Origin: Proteus terrae
GTDB lineage: Bacteria; Pseudomonadota; Gammaproteobacteria; Enterobacterales; Enterobacteriaceae
Assembly: GCF_003144325.1 (NCBI RefSeq)
Contig: NZ_PENS01000001.1
Coordinates: 248,001 to 312,000 of the forward strand
Length of the DNA stretch: 64,000 nt
Direction: 5' to 3'
The translations under genes and the position numbers were made by a program. Below the pieces are notes generated by a model that was not told the origin of the DNA, ran no database searches, and was given only the letters and a program-made list of their open reading frames with translations. How positions within the stretch are numbered: position 1 is the stretch's first letter; every line of letters starts with the position of its first letter. Below are positions 18,900 through 27,641 of the stretch, in pieces.

Positions 18900-20306
18900 T
18901 TACTGTCTTTTTAGTAGAAAAAGACCCATCAAAAAATAGAAAACGGCACTGATCAACAAGGCACAACTTACCCACCACAAAGCAGCATGAGTTATAAATA
19001 AGTGACTAAAGACACTGATAAATAAAACCACGCTACTTATGGTTAAAATAAGAAAAGTAAGTTTGATCACTTGCGGATAAAGAAAATAAAAAAGAAGCGT
19101 TATTAACCAGATACTAAAAAAAGGCAGTATCTGTGATAACGCGGAGAAAATAGCGATAGGAATTAAACATGTGCTGGCAAAAATTAAGCCAATACAACTT
19201 CCTAACACTAAACGGGAACTGATATTAATGGGATTTTTTAATATCCAAATGACTAACCCACTAAAGGTTAATACACAGGCCATCATTCCCATTAGGCAAT
19301 GAAGCACCGATAAACTAAAGTTTGCTGAGCCCGTCCATAAATATTGCCCATAATGCACAGGCTGAACGGCAATAAAAGCACGCGTCCAAAATGCCTGAGA
19401 TACAGAACTTTTTTCTGTAATCCAGTGATTATCTAAACCAGAAAAAAAGAACTGCTCAAAATTTGCAGTGCTGGGTAAATATAAATGAGTACCACTGACT
19501 GTAATTTGCTGCTCGGCATCACCTTTATTTTTCCAATTAATAGCTTCAGGAATAAAGTCTGGTTTTTCTTGTGAAAGGTGAATTAACAATGAGCTAGGAG
19601 AAGATGCAGTAAACTCAGATGAAATGGGTGTTGATTGTCCCATTAATTTCATCATGACTTGTGCTGGTGCTTCTGGCTCCACATATTTTGCGAGCATTAA
19701 TGTACCGAATGCCCCTAATCCTGATAATGCCCCCGTTAATGCAAACATTACGAGCCACGGATAACTCCATAATCCAATAACATTATGCAAATCAAAGAAA
19801 AACAGCCTACGCCCTTGATTAAAACGGAGTCGAAATAATTGATAGATTTTACGGTGATGAATAACAATGCCGGTTATTAGTAATAGCGCAAAAACAAAAC
19901 CAAATAAGCTAATAAATAATCGCCCAGAAAAACCTACAAATAGATTTTTATGTAAATTAACAATAGGAGAGATAACCTCTCTTAAGCTAATTTCTTCACC
20001 TGTTTGTGCATTTAATTGTAGTGAACAATCCCCCATTCCTTGGCAGAAAGTAATAATAGGATGATCAATCGATGCTAATTTCACACTATTAAAACCGTTT
20101 TCACCTAAGAGGTATTCACCTTTTACTAATAACTGATCTAATGGCAATAATTCTTTATTTAACGGCTTAAATTGAGCCCATAAATTTAAATTTTCATGCG
20201 CTAATGACCATGTACCTGTAAATAAAATAACAAATAATAGAATGCCAAATAAGGTTCCTGTTTGACGATGAAGTTGTGAGAACTGGCGTTTTAATATCGC
20301 TTTCAT
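18900..20306 (-). CDS. PepSY-associated membrane protein (FptC-like)
   Basis: Inner-membrane protein of 468 residues of the PepSY_TM family. The first membrane segment is FGILLFVILFTGTWSL (about residues 18-38), then a periplasmic loop, segments around 140-165 and 190-215, a second large loop, and at least four segments in the last 150 residues. Family members sit in siderophore loci; some are linked to periplasmic iron reduction or release (FptC, FoxB), though the mechanism here is unproven. The start overlaps the stop of the small upstream gene as ATGA, so the ATG at 20306 is preferred over a longer frame. Confidence 0.8.
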   Translation of the reverse strand: MKAILKRQFSQLHRQTGTLFGILLFVILFTGTWSLAHENLNLWAQFKPLNKELLPLDQLLVKGEYLLGENGFNSVKLASIDHPIITFCQGMGDCSLQLNAQTGEEISLREVISPIVNLHKNLFVGFSGRLFISLFGFVFALLLITGIVIHHRKIYQLFRLRFNQGRRLFFFDLHNVIGLWSYPWLVMFALTGALSGLGAFGTLMLAKYVEPEAPAQVMMKLMGQSTPISSEFTASSPSSLLIHLSQEKPDFIPEAINWKNKGDAEQQITVSGTHLYLPSTANFEQFFFSGLDNHWITEKSSVSQAFWTRAFIAVQPVHYGQYLWTGSANFSLSVLHCLMGMMACVLTFSGLVIWILKNPINISSRLVLGSCIGLIFASTCLIPIAIFSALSQILPFFSIWLITLLFYFLYPQVIKLTFLILTISSVVLFISVFSHLFITHAALWWVSCALLISAVFYFLMGLFLLKRQ

Positions 20307-20557
20307 AAAGTAAACTCCAACAATATTAAAGGTAAAGGCCACCAGCTCCATGCTCGCCAAAATACCTGTTTTCCATTCACTGAAAGCAAACTAAAACAGA
20401 GCATTCCACATAGAAATAAAACAGGTAAAAAGACGGCTGCATACAGACGATCAAGCGGATCTACACTGGGATAAAAGGTTGTTATCAGTAATGACAGCGT
20501 AATACTTCCGATTACGCTGCCTAAAACAGCACAACTGATCAGCAGTGCTTTTTGCAT
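20303..20557 (-). CDS. Small two-helix membrane protein (FptB-like position)
   Basis: An 84-residue protein with two or three hydrophobic segments (about residues 4-27, 39-60 and 66-82). Its ATG overlaps the stop of the receptor gene (TAATG), and its own stop overlaps the next start (ATGA). This tight coupling argues that it is real. Between a siderophore receptor and a PepSY protein it takes the place of FptB in the Pseudomonas pyochelin locus, but the sequence alone does not prove homology. Function unknown. Confidence 0.7.
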   Translation of the reverse strand: MQKALLISCAVLGSVIGSITLSLLITTFYPSVDPLDRLYAAVFLPVLFLCGMLCFSLLSVNGKQVFWRAWSWWPLPLILLEFTL

Positions 20558-22749
20558 TAGAAATCAGCCTTGATATTCAACATCACATTACGAGGTTCAC
20601 CGTAACGGTTATTCCATTGCGGAGAGAACAGGCTTGAGTAGTAACGCTTATCAAAGACGTTATTAATATTTAATGCTGCAGACCAGTTTTCATTAATTTG
20701 GTAGCCTAAACGTGTATTAAATATCGCATAGCCACCTTGGCGTAACGTAATTTCTCCGTTAGTTTTGCTATATTCACTTTGTGCTTGAATACCACCGCCC
20801 ACGCTCCATTTACGTGCATCCCAAGGCAATTGATAGTTTGTCCACGCTCTGATCATATGACGAGGCACTAATGAGTTAAAACTATTGCCTTTATTAAGGG
20901 TGTCTTCTTTATATTCTGTGTCAGTGTAGGTATAACCGACAGAGAGATCCCAAAATGGCGATAAATACCCCATTCCTTCAATATCAAAGCCTTGGCTAAC
21001 AACTTTGCCACCACTAATAAGATAGGTATTAAAACCACCACCAGGATGTGCAGGATCTTCTTGTGGATTATTTTTCATATCAATACGGAAAACCGCGGCG
21101 GAGACGTTAAGCCCACCATTCATCAACGCACCTTTGAATCCCGTTTCAACAGTTTGTCCTTCTACTGGTTTTAACATTTCACCACTCCAAGTTTTCCCTG
21201 TTTGTGGTTGATAAACCGTAGAATAACTGCTGTACCATGACCATTGAGGTGCAAAGTCCCAAATCAAACCACCATAAGGCGTGATTTTTCCATTTTCAGT
21301 GAACTTAGCTTGCGGTTTTGTCACTTCCCACCAGCTCGCTCTTGCGCCTGTAACCAACGTAACAGGCTCAATAAGCTTGATCCGGCTCATTCCATAAACG
21401 CCAGTTTGTTCTGTTTTTGTCGCACCTTGAGAGGAATAGCCCGTTACTTGTGGTTTCGGCACACTATGAGGATCCCAACGATAAACATTCACAGGGACAT
21501 TGAGAGGATCTTTAAATTGCCCTGTATGCTGTTCCTCGCTAGCTTTCGAGTAACTCATCCCTACTATCACATCATGCTGCAATCCCCAGCCACTGAGTTT
21601 TCCTGTGACATTGGTATCGAGACTTGTTTGATAGTTATGGAACTTGTAAGCGCCGCCCATCAGCATGGCTCCATCACCCGTTTCAGGATCAATATTTCCC
21701 CATGCTCCTGCATACAGCAAACGCGCTTTAGCATATTGATAATCAGCATTTATTTTAAACAGCCAATCATCATTAATTTGATGTTCAATTCCAGTAAATA
21801 GACGTGTGGTATCCCATTTGAATTTATCCCAATCAGCATCTAAATAGGTTTTACGAGAAAGATGTAAATCGCTCCCATCTTTCCCCATTGGCACACCAGC
21901 CATATTGGTGATGGAATTGATTGTTTGATATTGAATACCTGTGCGTAATAGCGTGTTAGATGTTAAATCAGCATCAACAGTGGCATAAATTAAGCGTGTT
22001 TTTTGATCTGAAATATTGTAGAAGAAATCTTTATCTTCCCATGCCATTACAACTCGACCACGGACACTACCGTCTTGATTTAAACGCCCGCCCACATCGA
22101 CTTCACCGCGATAACGGTTCCAACTTCCAGCCGTAAATGTTGCTTTTAATTGATCGTCTAAAGGTGCATGTTTACGTACCATATTGACGGTTGCCGCAGG
22201 ATTCCCCATTCCATGCATTAATCCGTTAGAGCCTTTTAAGATCTCAACACGTTCATAAACAGCCATATCTTGCGGCGAACTTGCCATATTTCCCATTAAA
22301 GCAGGAACACCATCAAGCTCAAAAGAATTGATTTGAAAGCCACGAGCGTAATAAGCCGTTGTTAATAAAACAAAAGGTGCGCTAGTAACCCCATTAGCGC
22401 GAGTCATTACTTCATCAAGGGTATTTAAGTTTTGAGTTTCTATTTGCTCTCTGTCTATCACAGAGACTGTTTGAGGGATCTCTCTGGGCTTAAGTGCCAT
22501 TTTACTTAATGTACTAACGCCTGGAGCAAGGTTATCGCGGTGTTGTGCTGTGCTTTCCGTCACCACCAAAACATCGACTTCTTTATTATTTTCTGTTGCT
22601 GTATTAGCGATAGCAGAAAGTGAAAATAAAGCGGTAGAACACAAAATAGCGCATTGTGTTAATGCCAATTTATTTTGTGTGCGTTGATTTAATACTGGTG
22701 ATAATTTCTGTGTTTTATCTAAGTCAGCTAAAGAAGAAATGTAAACCAT
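20557..22749 (-). CDS. TonB-dependent siderophore receptor (FptA-like)
   Basis: Outer-membrane ferric-siderophore receptor of 730 residues. A long signal region ends near SAIANTATENN. A TonB-box-like segment (VDVLVVTES, about residues 58-66) follows. The plug domain has the siderophore-receptor signature IPQTVSVIDREQIETQ and NTLDEVMTRANGV. The 22-strand barrel ends in phenylalanine (IKADF), as barrel proteins do. It would be energised by ExbB-ExbD, encoded in this window. Synteny with ABC exporters/importers of the PchH/PchI type and an FptX-type permease suggests a pyochelin- or yersiniabactin-like ligand. A Fur-like box and a pair of direct repeats precede it. Confidence 0.92.
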   Translation of the reverse strand: MVYISSLADLDKTQKLSPVLNQRTQNKLALTQCAILCSTALFSLSAIANTATENNKEVDVLVVTESTAQHRDNLAPGVSTLSKMALKPREIPQTVSVIDREQIETQNLNTLDEVMTRANGVTSAPFVLLTTAYYARGFQINSFELDGVPALMGNMASSPQDMAVYERVEILKGSNGLMHGMGNPAATVNMVRKHAPLDDQLKATFTAGSWNRYRGEVDVGGRLNQDGSVRGRVVMAWEDKDFFYNISDQKTRLIYATVDADLTSNTLLRTGIQYQTINSITNMAGVPMGKDGSDLHLSRKTYLDADWDKFKWDTTRLFTGIEHQINDDWLFKINADYQYAKARLLYAGAWGNIDPETGDGAMLMGGAYKFHNYQTSLDTNVTGKLSGWGLQHDVIVGMSYSKASEEQHTGQFKDPLNVPVNVYRWDPHSVPKPQVTGYSSQGATKTEQTGVYGMSRIKLIEPVTLVTGARASWWEVTKPQAKFTENGKITPYGGLIWDFAPQWSWYSSYSTVYQPQTGKTWSGEMLKPVEGQTVETGFKGALMNGGLNVSAAVFRIDMKNNPQEDPAHPGGGFNTYLISGGKVVSQGFDIEGMGYLSPFWDLSVGYTYTDTEYKEDTLNKGNSFNSLVPRHMIRAWTNYQLPWDARKWSVGGGIQAQSEYSKTNGEITLRQGGYAIFNTRLGYQINENWSAALNINNVFDKRYYSSLFSPQWNNRYGEPRNVMLNIKADF

Positions 22750-22753
22750 ACCT

Positions 22754-22803
22754 ATCCCAAAATATTCAAATGATAATGGTTATCACTCTATCAATTTTGG
22801 GAT
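22754..22803. promoter_or_regulatory. Fur-like box inside a 10-bp inverted repeat, receptor promoter
   Basis: GATAATGGTTATCACTCTA at 22772-22790 matches 14 of 19 bases of the Fur consensus. It is flanked by perfect 10-bp inverted arms (ATCCCAAAAT at 22754-22763 and ATTTTGGGAT at 22794-22803). It lies 5-55 bp before the receptor start, between that start and the direct repeats. Iron repression is the likely role. Confidence 0.7.
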
Positions 22804-22811
22804 TAAGGTAT

Positions 22812-22845
22812 TTTCGATTGCCAAATTATCTCTTTCGATTGCCAA
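22812..22845. promoter_or_regulatory. Direct repeats 21 bp apart upstream of the receptor gene
   Basis: TTTCGATTGCCAA occurs twice, perfectly, at 22812-22824 and 22833-22845, two helical turns apart and 63 bp before the receptor start. This is the geometry of an AraC-type activator site. A degenerate pair with the same 21-bp spacing lies 65 bp before the ABC gene pair. Confidence 0.75.
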
Positions 22846-22881
22846 TCGATATTACGCAACAACTAATGAAGATCGAAAAAC

Positions 22882-24522
22882 TCAATATGATCCACAAAAA
22901 CGTGAGAACCATATTGAAGATAACAACAATACACCAGGAGAACCTTCTTCAATGACTTTTCCATCATCAAGCACAATGACATGATCCGCCCGTTTGGCAA
23001 TATTCGGATCATGGGTGATCACGACTCGAGTGGATGTTAGGTTTTCAAGATAAAGAGCCACTTTTTCACGACTGACTGTATCAAGGCTTGCCGTAGGTTC
23101 ATCTAAAAATAAGATCTTAGGATCGGCTAATAATGAACGCGCTAAGCATAATCGTTGCTTTTGTCCTCCAGAATAACGGTCACCTTGTTCTCCTACATCT
23201 TCATCTAAATCAGTTTGAATCAACGGTAAATTCAATGCATTGAGTAACTGTAAAATATCCTTATCACTGATTGTTGATTTCTCATCTTGTAATAATGACC
23301 AGCGTAAAGTGCCTCTAATTAACTGGTTATGCTGAAATACGATTTGTCTTGTTTGCGCTAATACACTCTCAGATAAGTCGTTAACTTTTTTATCTCCATA
23401 AAAAACTTGCCCTTTATCCGCATCAATAAGACGCGCTAAAACATGTAGTAATGTTGTTTTACCTGCACCAGAACTGCCGACAATTGCCGTCATTTTTTTA
23501 TCGGGGCATAGCGCTGTTATGTTAGAGAGGATCGGCGTACCTAAACTATTATTCACATCCAGTTGTTCACAACGAATGTCATTGCTTTTAGGCGTATCAC
23601 TCTGTTTTGGGCTTTGTAATGTAGGAGCATCCAATGCGTTTTTAATTAATGTTAGTGACTGCTTGCTTTGTCTTAATGCTTGATCAATATGAGAAAGCTG
23701 AAATAACGGTTCAATAAAGCGAGCAATTAATACGACAACAGCTAACCACTGCGCTAAGGTGAGTTTGTTAGCATCAACATTTATCACACCAAACACGAGA
23801 ACTGCGATAAAAATACCCTGAATGCAGAGAGAAAAAATTAAATGGTAAGGTAAACTCCGCTGTAATAACTGTACCTGTTGGTGATGTTGCGCTAACAGAT
23901 CTTGCTGTAATTGCTGTGAAAATTGTGTATTGCGTCCACTTTTACGCAATAACGCCTGATGTTGTGCAAAATCAGCCAATGTTTTTGCTGCAACGTTCTC
24001 CGCAGTTTGAAGTGTAGCCTCTTGTTTATGCAATCCTTTGGCACTGATCCGCATCACAACAACAAGCAAGAACGCAGATAGCATAAAAATAAATGCAAAA
24101 GTGACGTTATAAAATAAAAGGCCAATAATGACCGTTAATGGTGTGACAACCACACTGATCACCGGAGCCAGTAAATGGGCAGGAATGCTCATTGCACTCA
24201 TAGCAGCCCCTGAGCACAGTGTTTGCGCTTGGGGAGGTGGCGTTAAACTACGAGGCAAATGACGGATCAAGGCTTGAACCAAGATTTTCATCACCGTCGT
24301 CCCCGCAAGAAAACCATTTAATGTCGCAATGTACTGAAAAACCAATGTAATTAATGTTAATCCCGCTAACATCCATAAATATTGGCTTGGGTCTTGATGC
24401 CAATAAATAATAATAGGTAATAACAATAATCCACATAGCCCTTCTAAAATGGCACTAAAAACCATAAAACTAAGGGGAAATTTTAAAGATAAGAGTAATG
24501 AAACAAAGGGATTAGTCTTCAT
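22882..24522 (-). CDS. ABC transporter, fused membrane and ATPase domains (PchI/YbtQ-like)
   Basis: Half-transporter of 546 residues. The N-terminal membrane domain has about six helices (residues 1-290) and the C-terminal ATPase domain carries Walker A IVGSSGAGKTTLL, signature YSGGQKQRLCLAR, Walker B ILFLDEPTASLD and the H-loop VITHD. The start is taken at the ATG at 24522, with AAGGAG before it; it overlaps the upstream ABC gene by 11 bp. The two proteins probably form a heterodimer. YbtP/YbtQ of this type import ferric yersiniabactin despite an exporter-like fold, and PchH/PchI sit in the pyochelin locus. Confidence 0.9.
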   Translation of the reverse strand: MKTNPFVSLLLSLKFPLSFMVFSAILEGLCGLLLLPIIIYWHQDPSQYLWMLAGLTLITLVFQYIATLNGFLAGTTVMKILVQALIRHLPRSLTPPPQAQTLCSGAAMSAMSIPAHLLAPVISVVVTPLTVIIGLLFYNVTFAFIFMLSAFLLVVVMRISAKGLHKQEATLQTAENVAAKTLADFAQHQALLRKSGRNTQFSQQLQQDLLAQHHQQVQLLQRSLPYHLIFSLCIQGIFIAVLVFGVINVDANKLTLAQWLAVVVLIARFIEPLFQLSHIDQALRQSKQSLTLIKNALDAPTLQSPKQSDTPKSNDIRCEQLDVNNSLGTPILSNITALCPDKKMTAIVGSSGAGKTTLLHVLARLIDADKGQVFYGDKKVNDLSESVLAQTRQIVFQHNQLIRGTLRWSLLQDEKSTISDKDILQLLNALNLPLIQTDLDEDVGEQGDRYSGGQKQRLCLARSLLADPKILFLDEPTASLDTVSREKVALYLENLTSTRVVITHDPNIAKRADHVIVLDDGKVIEEGSPGVLLLSSIWFSRFCGSY

Positions 24523-26206
24523 TTTGCTCTCCTTGTTTCTGAACAAAATCACGATAGCGTTCACACTCAAGTAGCAAATCATCATGATTTCCCATTGCTA
24601 CTAACTTTCCATCAGCCATAAATATCACTCTATTCACCTGCTGTGCTAACGCCAAAGAATGTGTCACAACAATTCGTGTCATTGTTTTATTTTTCAATGC
24701 ATTAAAAATATGTTGTGCATTATCAGGATCAAGCGCTGAAGAAGGTTCATCAGCCAATAATAACGGGCTATTAGCAATAAAAGCGCGAGCTATCGCTAAG
24801 CGTTGTGCTCCACCACCAGAAAGTGGCGTTTCATCATTGATGATTGTTGATAAACCTTGAGGTAGAAGCTCAATGACTTCAGCAAAATGCGTTTCATTAA
24901 TTGCAGATTGCAGTTGTTCTTCACGACAATCTGGATTAAATAACAATAGATTATCTTTAATAGAATAAGGTAATGGTTGGCTGTTTTGCATCACTACAGT
25001 GGTGATTTGGTTTAATGCATGACGTGAATATGCTTGTAAGCGCTTATTCTCAATTAAGATCTCACCTGATGTTGCATCCATAAATCGAGCAATCAGTTGT
25101 AATAAAGAGCTTTTTCCTGCACCAGAAGGCCCGACAATGGCAATAAACTCCCCTTTTTTAATTTCAAAATTAATATTATCGAGGATCTTTTTATCACCAT
25201 AAGCAAGGCAAACAGAATCTGCCGTTAATGCGACATGATGAGAAATACTCTCTACAGATTGCTCACCATATTGTATTTCAGGCTGCTGTAATAACTGTTG
25301 GATCCTTTGTGCGGATTTTTTTGCAACACGTAAAGCATCACCACCATGCCCCATCGCCATGACAGGCTCGGCAATACGTCTTAGTAATAAAATAAACAGC
25401 AATAAATCTGCCAACGGTAATGTTTGTTCAAAAGTAACCGCTCCCAGTAATAACCAGCCTGTGAGTAAGGTTGCACTTAATAATAACTGGGTTAGTGATC
25501 CCAATAATCCAACTCGTTTAACCCAATTTTGAAAATGAAAAACAAAATTAAATAAGGCTTTTTCTGTTTTACTGATAATGCCTTTATGTGGAAATTGACG
25601 TGCAACAAGAGGGTTTTCTGCCAGGAGTTGATAATCTTCAAAGAGTGCTTTCATCGCACTATCACGCTGTTCACAATAGGTTTGATAACGTGAAGATTGT
25701 GTTTGTTTAAAACAAAAATAAGCGATGATGAGAGGAATAAGAGCAAAAAGCAGTAAAGAAAGATTTAATATCGATAACACCATTATCGCAATAACAGGTA
25801 CAACAATAAATTGCACAATATCAGCAGGCGCATGAGCAATTAATTGATGTAACGCTTTAATATCACGCTGAACATATTGATTAACGCCGTTTTTTCCTTG
25901 GCTAACAAACCAATTTAACGGTAATTTTTGCATTTTTTCTGATAATGCTAATCGTAATTGGTAGGTTAATTTGGCATCCATTAAATGCGTTAAATGAAAT
26001 GCAATGGTTTGTGATATTAGCCATACGATCCCACCAATAACAGCAATGGTTAACCACAACGTATTACTAGAGGGGAAAGAAAGAAGAAGCTGATAAAGTG
26101 CTAACCACGGTACTAAAGAGCTAAAACCTGCAACTGCTTGTAGCAACAAGGCACCTATTAATAAAGGGCGATAAGGACGTAATAACGCCCATAATTCATT
26201 ATGCAT
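24512..26206 (-). CDS. ABC transporter, fused membrane and ATPase domains (PchH/YbtP-like)
   Basis: Half-transporter of 564 residues and partner of the following gene. The membrane domain spans about residues 1-300. The ATPase domain shows Walker A IVGPSGAGKSSLL, a slightly altered signature LSGGGAQRLAIARAF, Walker B LLLADEPSSALD and the H-loop VVTHS. The Asp-Glu pair in Walker B suggests an active site. The ATG at 26206 is preferred because GGAG lies 6-7 bp upstream; a GTG at 26233 is also in frame. It is the first gene after the AraC-type regulator, and a pair of half-conserved direct repeats precedes it. Confidence 0.9.
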   Translation of the reverse strand: MHNELWALLRPYRPLLIGALLLQAVAGFSSLVPWLALYQLLLSFPSSNTLWLTIAVIGGIVWLISQTIAFHLTHLMDAKLTYQLRLALSEKMQKLPLNWFVSQGKNGVNQYVQRDIKALHQLIAHAPADIVQFIVVPVIAIMVLSILNLSLLLFALIPLIIAYFCFKQTQSSRYQTYCEQRDSAMKALFEDYQLLAENPLVARQFPHKGIISKTEKALFNFVFHFQNWVKRVGLLGSLTQLLLSATLLTGWLLLGAVTFEQTLPLADLLLFILLLRRIAEPVMAMGHGGDALRVAKKSAQRIQQLLQQPEIQYGEQSVESISHHVALTADSVCLAYGDKKILDNINFEIKKGEFIAIVGPSGAGKSSLLQLIARFMDATSGEILIENKRLQAYSRHALNQITTVVMQNSQPLPYSIKDNLLLFNPDCREEQLQSAINETHFAEVIELLPQGLSTIINDETPLSGGGAQRLAIARAFIANSPLLLADEPSSALDPDNAQHIFNALKNKTMTRIVVTHSLALAQQVNRVIFMADGKLVAMGNHDDLLLECERYRDFVQKQGEQNED

Positions 26207-26270
26207 AATAATCTCCACAACATATTGTGGCACTATAACGAAAAGGGTATTTACCCTCTAGCGACAAGGC

Positions 26271-26304
26271 TTTAGATTGCGTGACTATTACTTTCGATTT
26301 AGAA
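26271..26304. promoter_or_regulatory. Degenerate direct repeats 21 bp apart upstream of the ABC gene pair
   Basis: TTTAGATTGCGTG (26271-26283) and TTTCGATTTAGAA (26292-26304) match the receptor-promoter repeat TTTCGATTGCCAA at 9 and 10 of 13 bases. They have the same 21-bp offset and nearly the same distance from the start codon (65 bp). Probably the second operator of the adjacent AraC-type regulator. Confidence 0.65.
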
Positions 26305-26419
26305 GCAAATTGCTTATTTACTAAGCAAGATAGAGAGAAGTGAAATTAATTACCTGTTTAAGGTGTAGTAATTAACATTGAAAGAATATCAATATTACCC
26401 ATAAACTTAATAAAATCAA

Positions 26420-27313
26420 TTAAGGTGTAAAATGCCCTTTGCGTACATCACCCGGTAATATACCAAAACGTTTGCGAAATGCCACGGAAAAATGAGCTGG
26501 CGTATACCCAACATAATAGGCAACACTTGAGATAGATTCCCCTTCATTTAGCAACATATTATATGCGGTTTGTAAGCGATATTCTTGTAGCCAACCATAA
26601 ACAGAATTACCAAATAATTGACGAAATCCTTGGGTGAGTTTTCGTGTATTTAATCCCACGCGTGCCGCTAATATTTCAAGTTTCGGTGGTGTTTCCATTT
26701 CAGCAATTAAGATCTCTTTCGCCTGTTTTAAGCTGTTTTTTTCACGCTGACTTAATGGTCGATTCGCAGGCTCTTGCGCATGACATAAATATTGCAAACT
26801 TAATGAAGCAAATTCACACGCTTTGCCAGAGTAATAAAGTGGTTTTAAAGAGTCATGAACTGGGTTTTGAAATAACTGCATGGTTAACGCCAAAAAAGTG
26901 TTATCCATAGTCAGATGATGCAGCATGAGTGATTGGTTTTGTTGCAGTATAGGGGGCAACAAAATATGTTGTTGCTCAAGCCACTGAGATGATAATTGCA
27001 ATAATGTGTATCTTAGGGGATCGCCAGATTTAAATTGATTCAATAAAGAATAGCGTTCAACACTATTAGCAATAAAAATACTTGGTGTTGCTATCTCTAT
27101 TTTCTGCCCATTGACACTTTCACTAATCACACTTCCACTATGAACAGCCACTAAATTAAAGCCGGCTTGATAAGTCTCTTCAATCTGCAGATCTTCCGTG
27201 GTTTCTAATACACCTTGGCGCAATAGAATTTGGTCTTGAAAGCGATATTCTTCAACCTGCTGATGCTTAGGTTGATAACCAATGTATGAATAGAATGAAG
27301 AGTGTTGAGACAT
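26420..27313 (-). CDS. AraC-family regulator (PchR/YbtA-like)
   Basis: Transcription factor of 297 residues. The C-terminal third carries two helix-turn-helix motifs of the AraC class: LEILAARVGLNTRKLTQGFR, and the second in ISSVAYYVGYTPAHFSVAFR followed by KRFGILPGDVRK. The N-terminal ~190 residues would sense the ligand. PchR and YbtA are activators that respond to the internalised ferric siderophore and switch on receptor and transporter genes. Position directly upstream of the PchH-like gene supports this role. A Fur-like box lies 65 bp before the start. Confidence 0.88.
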   Translation of the reverse strand: MSQHSSFYSYIGYQPKHQQVEEYRFQDQILLRQGVLETTEDLQIEETYQAGFNLVAVHSGSVISESVNGQKIEIATPSIFIANSVERYSLLNQFKSGDPLRYTLLQLSSQWLEQQHILLPPILQQNQSLMLHHLTMDNTFLALTMQLFQNPVHDSLKPLYYSGKACEFASLSLQYLCHAQEPANRPLSQREKNSLKQAKEILIAEMETPPKLEILAARVGLNTRKLTQGFRQLFGNSVYGWLQEYRLQTAYNMLLNEGESISSVAYYVGYTPAHFSVAFRKRFGILPGDVRKGHFTP

Positions 27314-27377
27314 AATAGAAAGATATCAGCAGAGTAAATAATCACCTATGTTGTCAGCTATATTGTCAAACATTCAA

Positions 27378-27396
27378 CGAAATAGCAATCATTATC
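27378..27396. promoter_or_regulatory. Fur-like box upstream of the AraC-type regulator
   Basis: The half ATCATTATC is perfect and about 13 of 19 positions agree with the Fur consensus. It lies 65 bp before the regulator start, consistent with iron control of the activator. Confidence 0.55.
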
Positions 27397-27462
27397 ATTT
27401 ATGCCGAATAATCTATTTTAAAGACAGGGTGCTTGTACCACAAATCTAACAACCTGAAGAAA

Positions 27463-27490
27463 AATTGGGGGGAGAAAACCTCCCCCACCA
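27463..27490 (-). terminator. Terminator after the Hok-like gene
   Basis: G/C-rich hairpin (arms GGGGGAG and CTCCCCC), followed on the minus strand by AATTTTTC. It lies directly after the Hok-like stop codon. Confidence 0.75.
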
Positions 27491-27492
27491 AA

Positions 27493-27636
27493 CTATTTAT
27501 TGCACATCAAAATAGCTTGAACTACAGTGCTTCCATCACTAATGTTAAGAGAACATAATCGTTCACCTACAATCATTGTGAAAGAAAGAACGGTCGCACA
27601 AATAACAGTAATTCCAAATAAGGTTATTTTAGTCAA
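27493..27636 (-). CDS. Hok/Gef-family type I toxin peptide
   Basis: A 47-residue peptide, too short for a routine gene search. It has a Lys-bearing N-terminus, one membrane helix (about residues 5-24, LFGITVICATVLSFTM) and the C-terminal Hok pattern LC-x(5)-DG-x(3)-V-x-A seen in ERLCSLNISDGSTVVQAIL. Hok peptides depolarise the inner membrane when their mRNA escapes the antisense RNA. The start is TTG, with AAAGGAG upstream. The TTG lies within a small hairpin (GTCAAT/ATTGAC), which could hide it from ribosomes, as is known for hok messages. In E. coli a hok copy (hokC) also lies in this part of the map, between dnaJ and nhaA. Confidence 0.8.
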   Translation of the reverse strand: MTKITLFGITVICATVLSFTMIVGERLCSLNISDGSTVVQAILMCNK

Positions 27637-27641
27637 TTTTA

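Noticed and set aside
22656-22955. Plus-strand frame of 99 codons across the receptor promoter
   Set aside because: It overlaps the receptor signal peptide, the Fur-like box and the operator repeats; no family resemblance.
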